This document shows, in pieces, positions 1 through 5,388 of a stretch of 5,799 nucleotides of DNA. Numbering within the stretch: position 1 is the stretch's first letter; the number at the start of each line of letters is the position of its first letter. Both the position numbers and the translations under genes were made by a program. The notes under the pieces were generated by a model. That model made no database searches. It worked only from the letters and a program-made list of their open reading frames with translations, and had not been told where the DNA came from. The stretch is from Chloroflexota bacterium (GTDB lineage: Bacteria > Chloroflexota > Dehalococcoidia > UBA2979): the NCBI GenBank assembly GCA_947446155.1, contig CANFFZ010000119.1, positions 1 through 5,799 of the forward strand. The letters are read 5' to 3'.

Positions 1-143
1 CCGCTGGAGGAGCCGGCCAACGCCTGGATGCGCTGGCTCTCCTCCTCAGTGGCGTCAAACCGGACAGGGGCCGGGCGCCCCGTCGCGCCATTGCTGGCGG
101 CGGGGTTCGCGTGTGCGTCCTGACGGCTATGCCGTTGATCCAT
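1..143 (-). CDS. N-terminal fragment of an unrecognised protein, cut by left edge
   Basis: An open minus-strand frame begins at an ATG ending at 143 and stays open for 47 codons to the window edge. The first 25 or so residues (MDQRHSRQDAHANPAASNG and on) are polar and rich in Ala, Gly and Pro, like a disordered leader. They are followed by a more ordered acidic stretch, VRFDATEEESQRIQALAG. No signal peptide or membrane segment is visible. A GGGG run at 153-156 lies 9 bases before the ATG as a weak ribosome-binding site. An in-frame ATG ending at 152 is an alternative start, but its G-run would directly touch the codon. The gene reads in the same direction as dus and lies downstream of it. I do not recognise the family. 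An opposing plus-strand frame is also open over 1-123 (ending in TGA), so a plus-strand C-terminus is the main competing reading. I prefer the minus strand because it has a start, a continuous frame and a natural-looking N-terminus. Confidence 0.35.
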   Translation of the reverse strand, partial: MDQRHSRQDAHANPAASNGATGRPAPVRFDATEEESQRIQALAGSSS

Positions 144-228
144 CGAAACCATCCCCGCCCACACAGCGCTGCTGGCGCGGTGTCGAACACCCCACCTACC
201 CCCGCAGGGCAGATGCACCGCAGCACCA

Positions 229-291
229 TCAGATGGGGAAATATATGCCAGATCGCCCGTTGAGGCGCACATCCACCTCGAAGACGCCCAT
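229..291 (-). CDS. Possible 20-residue microprotein or gene remnant behind dus
   Basis: A short minus-strand ORF starts with ATG 7 bases after the dus stop codon and ends in TGA at 229-231. A TGAGG sequence, partly made of the dus stop codon, sits about 5 bases before the ATG and could act as a Shine-Dalgarno site, so translation could be coupled to dus. The peptide begins MGVFEVDVRLNGRSG, an alternating pattern that suggests a beta strand. From memory it resembles the first strand of clan AA (retropepsin-like) aspartic proteases, but no downstream Asp-Thr-Gly motif appears in any minus frame, so at most it would be a remnant. An ORF this short can easily arise by chance. Confidence 0.15.
   Translation of the reverse strand: MGVFEVDVRLNGRSGIYFPI
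240..245 (-). promoter_or_regulatory. Candidate -10 box in the gap upstream of the left-edge gene
   Basis: Read on the minus strand, this is TATATT, 5 of 6 matches to TATAAT. It lies inside the short AT-rich patch 239-246, which stands out in very GC-rich DNA. It would start a transcript about 90 bases before the ATG at 143. I found no matching TTGACA-like box 16-18 bases further upstream, so the call rests on the -10 alone. It overlaps the possible 20-residue ORF, and both need not be real. Confidence 0.15.
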
Positions 292-298
292 CCGGGCC

Positions 299-1270
299 TC
301 AGCCTGATCCGACCGGCGCAGCCTCCTGCTGGTGCCGGAACGTCCCCCGTAGCACCTCGATCGAGGCCTGCGCGAACAGCTCCGCCCGCAGCGTCCGGGC
401 GTCCGGACGCCCTGCCCCGTACTGCGCCAGGTGCTTTTTCATCTGCAGCAGTGCCATCCGAGGCGAGAACGCCGCCTCGATGAGATCGAGGTGCTCACCC
501 ACCACACGAGCCTCGTACGCCGCCCGTCCGTCCGCGGAGAGCGACTCGTACCCCGCATCGAAGAGCCACGGGCGACCGAGGGCGGCCCGCCCGACCATGA
601 CCGACTGGCAGCTGGTCGTCGCCATCATCGCGCGCGCTTCGGCGAGTGACGCGACATCACCGTTGCCAGTCACCGGGATATCAACAGCGGCCACGACCTC
701 GGCGATGACCTCCCACGGCGCGCGCCCACCGTAGCGCTGTGCGCGCGTCCTCGGATGCACCGTGATCGCGTCGACCCCAGCGTCCTGCGCCATCCGGGCG
801 ACCTCGACAGCGTTTGGCTGGCACTCGTCCCAACCGCCCCGGATCTTGATCGTGAGCGGCACGTCGATGGCGCGCCGCAAGGCTTCGAGGATGCGGCCCG
901 TGGCTGCCACGTCCCGCATCAGCGCCGCGCCCTTGCCTCGATGGACGATCTTCGGCACAGGACACCCCATGTTGATGTCCACGATGTCCGCGCCCGCCTC
1001 GACCAGCCGGACCGCGGCGGGCACGAGCGTTTCAGCGCTGTTCCCCAGCAGTTGCATCGCGACCGGGCCAACCTCGGGCTCCTGGCGCGCCGACTCCGCT
1101 GCCCACGCGCTGCCCGCGAGCAGTGCTTCCGCATCGATCTCCTCGTTGGTCGTGAAGCCGCTCCCGCAGCGCACGGCGATGCGGCGGAATGGCGCGTTCG
1201 TGAACGACGCCATTGGCGCTAACCGGACGGGCGACTCGGCCAGCAGGTCAACCATCGAGATGCGATGCAT
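299..1270 (-). CDS. dus: tRNA-dihydrouridine synthase (Dus family)
   Basis: This 323-residue protein has the usual length for FMN-dependent tRNA-dihydrouridine synthases, which reduce specific uridines in the tRNA D-loop using NAD(P)H in the cytoplasm. Visible family marks, in order, are LAPMASFTNAPFRR (residues 18-30) at the start of the TIM barrel, QLLG with Gln73, DINMGCPVPK with the likely catalytic Cys103, the phosphate-binding RGKGAALMRD (111-120), IKIR with Lys142, HPRT with His172, TGNGD (201-205) and VGRAALGRPW (226-235). The C-terminal helical part (about 260-315) contains the MKKH and LRAEL segments typical of the tRNA-binding domain. The start at 1270 places the barrel near the N-terminus. 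The frame stays open to 1492, but that extension has no family similarity and would overlap the divergent dehydrogenase. An ATG ending at 1255 is another possible start. Neither has a clear Shine-Dalgarno site. Family is certain; assignment to DusA, DusB or DusC is not, though the GCPVPK context is most DusB-like. The usual SEM motif after the first strand reads NEEID here. Confidence 0.93.
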   Translation of the reverse strand: MHRISMVDLLAESPVRLAPMASFTNAPFRRIAVRCGSGFTTNEEIDAEALLAGSAWAAESARQEPEVGPVAMQLLGNSAETLVPAAVRLVEAGADIVDINMGCPVPKIVHRGKGAALMRDVAATGRILEALRRAIDVPLTIKIRGGWDECQPNAVEVARMAQDAGVDAITVHPRTRAQRYGGRAPWEVIAEVVAAVDIPVTGNGDVASLAEARAMMATTSCQSVMVGRAALGRPWLFDAGYESLSADGRAAYEARVVGEHLDLIEAAFSPRMALLQMKKHLAQYGAGRPDARTLRAELFAQASIEVLRGTFRHQQEAAPVGSG

Positions 1271-1276
1271 ACACCG

Positions 1277-1282
1277 AGTATC
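1277..1282 (-). promoter_or_regulatory. Possible -10 box of a leaderless dus transcript
   Basis: On the minus strand this reads GATACT, 4 of 6 matches to TATAAT with the central AT and final T kept. Its end lies 6 bases before the ATG at 1270, the spacing expected if transcription begins at or next to the start codon. The lack of a Shine-Dalgarno site in front of that ATG agrees with a leaderless transcript. No -35 element is recognisable. Confidence 0.2.
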
Positions 1283-1368
1283 CAGCGCCAGCGCGGGATG
1301 TGCGAGGCGATCCGGCCAGCGACGCCTCAGATTGGCGTGCCCGGTAAGATGGACGCTGCCCTGACCGT

Positions 1369-1374
1369 AGGAGG
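1369..1374 (+). promoter_or_regulatory. Strong ribosome-binding site of the dehydrogenase gene
   Basis: AGGAGG is a full Shine-Dalgarno core, 5 bases before the ATG at 1380. An in-frame TAG at 1368-1370 overlaps it, so no start further upstream is possible and the 1380 start is fixed. Confidence 0.9.
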
Positions 1375-1379
1375 TTCCG

Positions 1380-3659
1380 ATGACCACCACTGAGAAGCCT
1401 GCCAGCCCGTACCAGGTCGTGGGGACCCGTCCGGTCCGCCCGGACGGCGTGGACAAGGTCACCGGCCGCGCGGAATACGGCGCGGACATCAAACTCCCCG
1501 GGATGCTTTACGGGCGCGTCCTCCGCAGCCCGCACGCCCACGCCATCATCAAGCGCATCGATGTCTCACGCGCCCTCGCCCACCCGGGCGTCCTCGCTGT
1601 GGTCACCTCAGCCGACTTCCCCGCCCTCGGAAACAACCCTGTCCCCACCATCCGAGGCCCGATCCCCGAGCGCTGGAGCCGCGAACCCCTACTTGCGGAC
1701 GGCAAGGCGTTGTTCAAGGGACACGCGATCGCCGCCCTCGCTGCGACCGACCCGCACGTCGCCGAGGACGCCCTCGACCTGATCGAGGTCGAGTACGAGG
1801 TGCTGACGCCCGTGATGAGCATCGACCAGGCGATCTCGCCGGCCGCCCCATTGCTACACGACCCGGCGATCACCGCCGATATCAAGGGACTGTTCGATCC
1901 GGTCGACGGTCGCCAGACCAACATCGCGCGGCAGTTGGAGATCCGCTTCGGCGACGTGGAGCAGGGCTTCGCGGAGTCGGACATCGTGATCGAACGCGAG
2001 TTTTCGACGGCCAGTGCCCACCAGGGCTACATCGAGCCGCACAACGCCACCGCGTTCTGGAACAAAGACGGCCTGCTCACCATCTGGACAAGCACGCAGG
2101 GCGCCTTCGGCGTCCGCGACGCCGTCTCCGGGGTGCTGAAGGTGCCGGTCTCCCGCCTGAAGGTGGTACCGATGGAGATCGGTGGCGGCTTCGGCGGCAA
2201 GATCCCGGTCTACCTCGAACCGCTCGCCGCGCTGCTCTCCAAGAAATCCGGCCGCCCCGTCCAGATCACGATGTCCCGCGCCGAGGTCTTCGAGGCCACC
2301 GGCCCCACCTCGGCGACCCAGATGCGCGTGAAGATGGGCGCGATGCGTGACGGCACGCTGGTCGCCGGCGAGGTCCACCTCGGCTACGAGTCCGGCGGGT
2401 ATCCGGGCGCCCCGGTCCCAGGCGCGGCCCGCAGCGCCCTCGCGCCGTACGACATGCCTCACCACCTCGTGCAGGGGTTCGAGGTCGTCGTGAACAAGCC
2501 GAAGGTCGCCGCCTACCGCGCGCCGGGCGCGCCCCAGGCGGAGTTCGCCGTCGAGTCGGTGGTGGACGAGCTCGCCGAGATGCTGAAGATGGACCCGGTC
2601 GAGTTCCGTTTAAAGAACGCCTCGCGTCAGGGTGTCCGCCGCTCCGAGGGCGTCCCCCACGGCTCAGTCGGTACTCAGCAGGTGCTACAGGCCGCCCGCG
2701 ACAGCGCGCACTACCGCTCCGAGATGCACGGCGACAAGATCGGCCGCGGCGTCGCGACTGGCTACTGGGGCAACGGCGGGAACGAGTCGGCCGCCTATGC
2801 CGCCGTCAACGCGGACGGCACGGTCAGCCTCGTCACCGGCTCAGTGGACATCGGCGGACAGCGCGCCGCACTCGCGATGCAGTTCGCGGAGACCCTCGGG
2901 ATTCCCTACGACACGATCAAGTCCACGGTCGGTGACACCGACTCCATCGGCTACACCTCGAACACCGGCGGTAGCCGCACGACCTTCGCGACCGGCTGGG
3001 CCGTGATCGAGGCGGCGTACGACATCCGCGGTCAGCTGATCGCGCGTGCCGCGAAGATCTGGGACGTCGAACCCGACAAGGTCACCTACGACGCCGGGGT
3101 CCTCCACGAGGAGGGCGGCCAGACGATGACGTTCAACGAGATCGCGCGCAAACTCGCCGGCAGCGGAGGCGCCATCCAGGGCCGCGCCGCCGTGAAGCCC
3201 AGCGGCACTGGCGCCGCCGTAGCGACGCACATCTGCGATGTCCACGTGGACACCGACACGGGCAAGGTCACCGTGCTCCGCTACACCGCCGTCCAGGACG
3301 TCGGCACCGCCATCCACCCCTCGTATGTCGAGGGCCAGATCCAGGGCGGCGCGGCGCAGGGCATCGGCATGGCACTGAACGAGGGCTACGTCTATCGCCC
3401 GGACGGCTCGATGGCGAACGCGAGTTACCTCGACTACCGCATGCCGGTAGCGAACGACCTCCCGCCGATCGAGACGATCCTGGTGGAGTTCCCGAACCCG
3501 GGGCATCCCTACGGCGTCCGAGGCGTGGGCGAGGTACCGATCGTCCCGCCGCTGGCTGCGGTCGCGAACGCGATCTATGACGCCATCGGTGTGCGCGTGC
3601 GCCACCTCCCGGCCTCGCCCGGGTTCATCCTCGAAGAGCTGGAGCGCCTGAAGAAGTAG
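1380..3659 (+). CDS. Molybdopterin-binding large subunit, xanthine dehydrogenase/aldehyde oxidase family
   Basis: This 759-residue protein is a full-length large subunit of a molybdenum hydroxylase, which inserts a water-derived oxygen into an N-heterocycle or aldehyde and passes electrons to 2Fe-2S and FAD partners. The N-terminal hammerhead domain covers about 22-140 (VDKVTGRAEYGADIKLPGML; LRSPHAHA). The first cofactor domain includes HQGYIEPHNA (214-223), IGGGFGGK (267-274) and AYRAPGAPQAEF (378-389), with Arg380 at the place of the substrate-pocket arginine in xanthine oxidase. The second cofactor domain runs from about 455 and includes SVDIGGQRAALAMQ (488-501) and TGGSRTTF (529-536). The C-terminal GVRGVGEVP (712-720) carries the likely catalytic base Glu718. 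AYRAPG differs from the AYRCSFR loop of CO dehydrogenase, which argues against CO as substrate. There is no signal peptide, so a cytoplasmic location is inferred. The gene leads an operon with the MFS exporter. Neither the 2Fe-2S nor the FAD subunit gene is adjacent. Substrate is unknown. Confidence 0.95.
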   Translation: MTTTEKPASPYQVVGTRPVRPDGVDKVTGRAEYGADIKLPGMLYGRVLRSPHAHAIIKRIDVSRALAHPGVLAVVTSADFPALGNNPVPTIRGPIPERWSREPLLADGKALFKGHAIAALAATDPHVAEDALDLIEVEYEVLTPVMSIDQAISPAAPLLHDPAITADIKGLFDPVDGRQTNIARQLEIRFGDVEQGFAESDIVIEREFSTASAHQGYIEPHNATAFWNKDGLLTIWTSTQGAFGVRDAVSGVLKVPVSRLKVVPMEIGGGFGGKIPVYLEPLAALLSKKSGRPVQITMSRAEVFEATGPTSATQMRVKMGAMRDGTLVAGEVHLGYESGGYPGAPVPGAARSALAPYDMPHHLVQGFEVVVNKPKVAAYRAPGAPQAEFAVESVVDELAEMLKMDPVEFRLKNASRQGVRRSEGVPHGSVGTQQVLQAARDSAHYRSEMHGDKIGRGVATGYWGNGGNESAAYAAVNADGTVSLVTGSVDIGGQRAALAMQFAETLGIPYDTIKSTVGDTDSIGYTSNTGGSRTTFATGWAVIEAAYDIRGQLIARAAKIWDVEPDKVTYDAGVLHEEGGQTMTFNEIARKLAGSGGAIQGRAAVKPSGTGAAVATHICDVHVDTDTGKVTVLRYTAVQDVGTAIHPSYVEGQIQGGAAQGIGMALNEGYVYRPDGSMANASYLDYRMPVANDLPPIETILVEFPNPGHPYGVRGVGEVPIVPPLAAVANAIYDAIGVRVRHLPASPGFILEELERLKK

Positions 3660-3660
3660 G
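3654..3660 (+). promoter_or_regulatory. Ribosome-binding site overlapping the dehydrogenase stop codon
   Basis: AAGTAGG matches the ideal AAGGAGG at 6 of 7 positions and lies 6 bases before the exporter ATG. The TAG stop of the dehydrogenase (3657-3659) is inside it, so a ribosome ending the first gene sits on the initiation site of the second. This supports translational coupling. Confidence 0.6.
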
Positions 3661-3666
3661 CGCCTG

Positions 3667-4926
3667 ATGTCGGGGAACCAGTCCAGCCTGCGGGTCGCCT
3701 TCGGTGCGCTGTCACACCGTGACTACCGTCGCTTTGCGATCTCGCTGTTCCTCACGTCGATCGGTGTCCAACTGATCCAGACGGCGATCTTCTGGCAGGT
3801 CTACGTCCTCACTGGCAGCGCGCTCCTCCTCGGCTTCACCGGCCTCGCGAGGGCGCTCCCGCACGTCATCCTCTCGATGGTGGGCGGGGTCGCCGCTGAC
3901 CGCCTCGACCGCGTGCGGCTGATCCAGGCGGGGCAGGTCGGTAACGCGGTACTGGTGGTGGCCCTCGCGTACGTCACGTTCACCGGGGACGTGCATATCT
4001 GGCACCTGTACGTGGTCACGTTCCTGAACGCGGCGTTCAGCGCGCTGACCCAGCCCGCGCGGACGGCGCTCATCCCGGCCCTGATCGAACCGGGGCGGCT
4101 CGTCAACGCGATCGCCCTGAACGCGACCATCGGTCAGTTCGCGCAGATCGCGGGTCCCGCGCTCGCCGGCGTCGCCATCGCAAAGTTCGACCTCGGCCCG
4201 GTCTACCTCATCAACGCGGCGCTCTACCTCGCAGCGATGGCCGCCATCACCGGTATCCGTGTACCGATGGCTCGCCCCGCGATCATCGAGGGCCTCTGGC
4301 AGAGTTTCATGGAGGGCCTGAACTTCGTCCGCACGAAGCCGGTCATCCTCTCGCTTCTGCTCCTCGATGTGGCGGCGACGCTGTTCGGGAGTTATCGAGC
4401 GCTGCTGCCGGTATTCGCCGAGTCGCTGGGCGTCGGCGCTGCAGGCTTCGGGCTGCTGAGCGCGGCGCCTGGCGTCGGTGCGCTGCTCGGCGCGGGCTTC
4501 ATCATGTCGCTGGGCGACATGACCTACAAGGGGCTCTACACGGTCTTCGGCGTGCTCGCATACTGCGTGGCGCTAGTCGTCCTGGCGATTTCGCCGTGGT
4601 TCATTGTCGCGCTGATCGCGGCGGCATTGCTGGGCACCACCAACTCCGTGCAGATGATCCCGCGCAACACCGTCATCCTTACGATCTCCCCCAACGCCCT
4701 CCGAGGCCGCGTCGAGTCGTTCCGGAGCATGCTTGCGGGCGGTGCGCCACCCCTCGGCTACATGCTCAGCGGCCTACTCGCGGCGGTGATGACCCCTGCC
4801 CTCGCGCTCGTCGTGGGTGCCGTCGCCTGTACCGCCATGGTGGGCGCGATCGCCGCGTGGAGCCGCGACCTGCGTGAGCCGAGCCTCGGCGCAGCGGTGC
4901 CCGAAGCCCTCGCCGCCGACGGCTAG
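3667..4926 (+). CDS. MFS exporter, EntS-like (MFS_3) group
   Basis: This 419-residue polytopic membrane protein has about 12 hydrophobic segments (near 22-42, 50-72, 88-106, 112-130, 150-172, 178-198, 226-248, 258-282, 288-308, 310-328, 352-374, 376-397). The loop after segment 2 reads GGVAADRLDRVRL (73-85), a form of MFS motif A. The stretch QPARTALIPALIEPGRLVNA (129-148), followed by IAGPALAG and the RGRV near 346-349, is characteristic of the MFS_3 group that includes the enterobactin exporter EntS and many drug efflux proteins, so export driven by the proton gradient is likely. The N-terminus is short and cytoplasmic, and the last 20 residues are a polar tail. The gene starts 7 bases after the dehydrogenase stop. 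The cargo may be a substrate or product of that enzyme, but the sequence does not identify it. Initiation at 3667 fits the family start, with the LSHRDYRRF amphipathic lead just before segment 1. Confidence 0.9.
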   Translation: MSGNQSSLRVAFGALSHRDYRRFAISLFLTSIGVQLIQTAIFWQVYVLTGSALLLGFTGLARALPHVILSMVGGVAADRLDRVRLIQAGQVGNAVLVVALAYVTFTGDVHIWHLYVVTFLNAAFSALTQPARTALIPALIEPGRLVNAIALNATIGQFAQIAGPALAGVAIAKFDLGPVYLINAALYLAAMAAITGIRVPMARPAIIEGLWQSFMEGLNFVRTKPVILSLLLLDVAATLFGSYRALLPVFAESLGVGAAGFGLLSAAPGVGALLGAGFIMSLGDMTYKGLYTVFGVLAYCVALVVLAISPWFIVALIAAALLGTTNSVQMIPRNTVILTISPNALRGRVESFRSMLAGGAPPLGYMLSGLLAAVMTPALALVVGAVACTAMVGAIAAWSRDLREPSLGAAVPEALAADG

Positions 4927-4932
4927 CGAGGC

Positions 4933-5367
4933 CTAACGATCGCGGAGCGGGACGAGTTCGGTGAGGATGCCCGCGTTCCCCTGCGGGCGGAAGAACGCCA
5001 CCGTCCGGCGACCGTCCGATGTCCTTGGCAGCGCGATCTCGGAGAGCCCAGCCGCCACGAGGCGGTCGGCCTCCACGTGGACATCGGTGCAGGCGTAACA
5101 GATGTGGTGCAGGCCGGGCCCGCGCCGTTCGAGGTAGCGCGCAGTGCCGCTGGTCGCGCCGGGCGCGGGGACGAGGACCTCGACGCACGTCTCGCCCTCA
5201 CCCACCTTGAAGAAGAAGTTGTACGTCTGCTCGGGCGCGAAGTACGACCCTTCCGGCCATTTCGAGCGTGGCTCATCGATCACGAGGCCCAGGGCGTCGC
5301 CGAGGATGGCGTTCGCTTCCTCAATGGAGTTGGCGACCACGCCAACGTGGTCGATCCGGCTGAGCAT
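4933..5367 (-). CDS. VOC-family protein, methylmalonyl-CoA epimerase-like
   Basis: This 144-residue protein has two glyoxalase-type beta-alpha-beta modules (about 1-66 and 84-140), the length and plan of methylmalonyl-CoA epimerase. Expected metal ligands are in place: His7 in RIDHVGV, Glu63 in CVEVLVP, His87/His88 in GPGLHHICY, and Glu137 in GILTELVP. The segment RYLERRGPGLHHI (78-89) is very close to the epimerase consensus, and Glu46-Gln47 may match its catalytic Glu-Gln pair. The gene has its own strong ribosome-binding site and begins 21 bases after a CoA-transferase subunit gene, so it probably acts on a CoA thioester made by or related to that enzyme. No methylmalonyl-CoA mutase is visible, and the stretch between residues 30 and 55 (aromatic TYNFFFKVG) departs from typical epimerases, so a related epimerase, isomerase or dioxygenase role remains possible. 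The 3' end nearly meets that of the convergent exporter gene. Confidence 0.82.
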   Translation of the reverse strand: MLSRIDHVGVVANSIEEANAILGDALGLVIDEPRSKWPEGSYFAPEQTYNFFFKVGEGETCVEVLVPAPGATSGTARYLERRGPGLHHICYACTDVHVEADRLVAAGLSEIALPRTSDGRRTVAFFRPQGNAGILTELVPLRDR

Positions 5368-5374
5368 GACGCAA

Positions 5375-5381
5375 CCTCCTC
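5375..5381 (-). promoter_or_regulatory. Strong ribosome-binding site of the VOC gene
   Basis: On the minus strand this reads GAGGAGG, 7 bases before the ATG ending at 5367. It lies in the 21-base gap after the CoA-transferase stop codon and fixes the VOC start. Confidence 0.85.
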
Positions 5382-5388
5382 AAGCGGG

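Larger units (their letters stand above)
1271..1379. promoter_or_regulatory. Divergent intergenic region between dus and the dehydrogenase operon
   Basis: This 109-bp gap separates two divergent genes and must carry promoters in both directions unless one lies inside a gene. It contains a 6-bp inverted repeat, GAGGCG (1304-1309) and CGCCTC (1323-1328), with a 13-base spacer near the middle, and three copies of CCAGCG (1282-1287, 1288-1293, 1316-1321). Toward the plus strand, TAAGAT at 1345-1350 is a weak -10-like hexamer (4 of 6) with no good -35 partner. The inverted repeat could be an operator, but arms this short are expected by chance in GC-rich DNA. Confidence 0.4.

Noticed and set aside
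179..191. GGTGT/ACACC hairpin with a GTTCGA core resembling a tRNA T-arm
   Set aside because: The loop is only 3 bases when the stem is paired, the 7-base T-loop reading leaves mismatched arms, and no acceptor or anticodon stem is nearby.
196..212. Small hairpin that could be a terminator after dus
   Set aside because: The stem is 6 pairs including a G-T wobble, and no T-run follows in the minus direction.
113..307. 64-codon plus-strand frame across the left intergenic region
   Set aside because: It has no ribosome-binding site or recognisable family, contains many Pro and Arg codons, and overlaps the dus 3' end and the preferred left-edge gene.
1304..1328. Inverted repeat GAGGCG/CGCCTC as a firm operator
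   Set aside because: The arms are only 6 bases and could be chance in GC-rich DNA; it is kept only as a note within the intergenic feature.
762..1364. 200-codon plus-strand frame opposite dus
   Set aside because: It is antisense to a certain gene, rich in Arg, Ser and Ala as expected from reading GC-rich codons backwards, and shows no domain.
1271..1492. N-terminal extension of the dus frame by 74 residues to a start at 1492
   Set aside because: The extension has no Dus similarity, and 113 bases of it overlap the start of the divergent dehydrogenase gene, which has a perfect ribosome-binding site.
1854..2465. 203-codon minus-strand frame inside the dehydrogenase
   Set aside because: Same reason: antisense to a clearly coding region, with Arg/Gly/Asp-rich composition and no recognisable motif.
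2841..3605. 254-codon minus-strand frame inside the dehydrogenase
   Set aside because: Its protein is a low-complexity mix of Arg, Asp, Val and His, a mirror of high-GC third positions on the coding strand.
1380..3659. Annotation as carbon-monoxide dehydrogenase CoxL
   Set aside because: The active-site loop reads AYRAPGAP and lacks the AYRCSFR signature with its cysteine.
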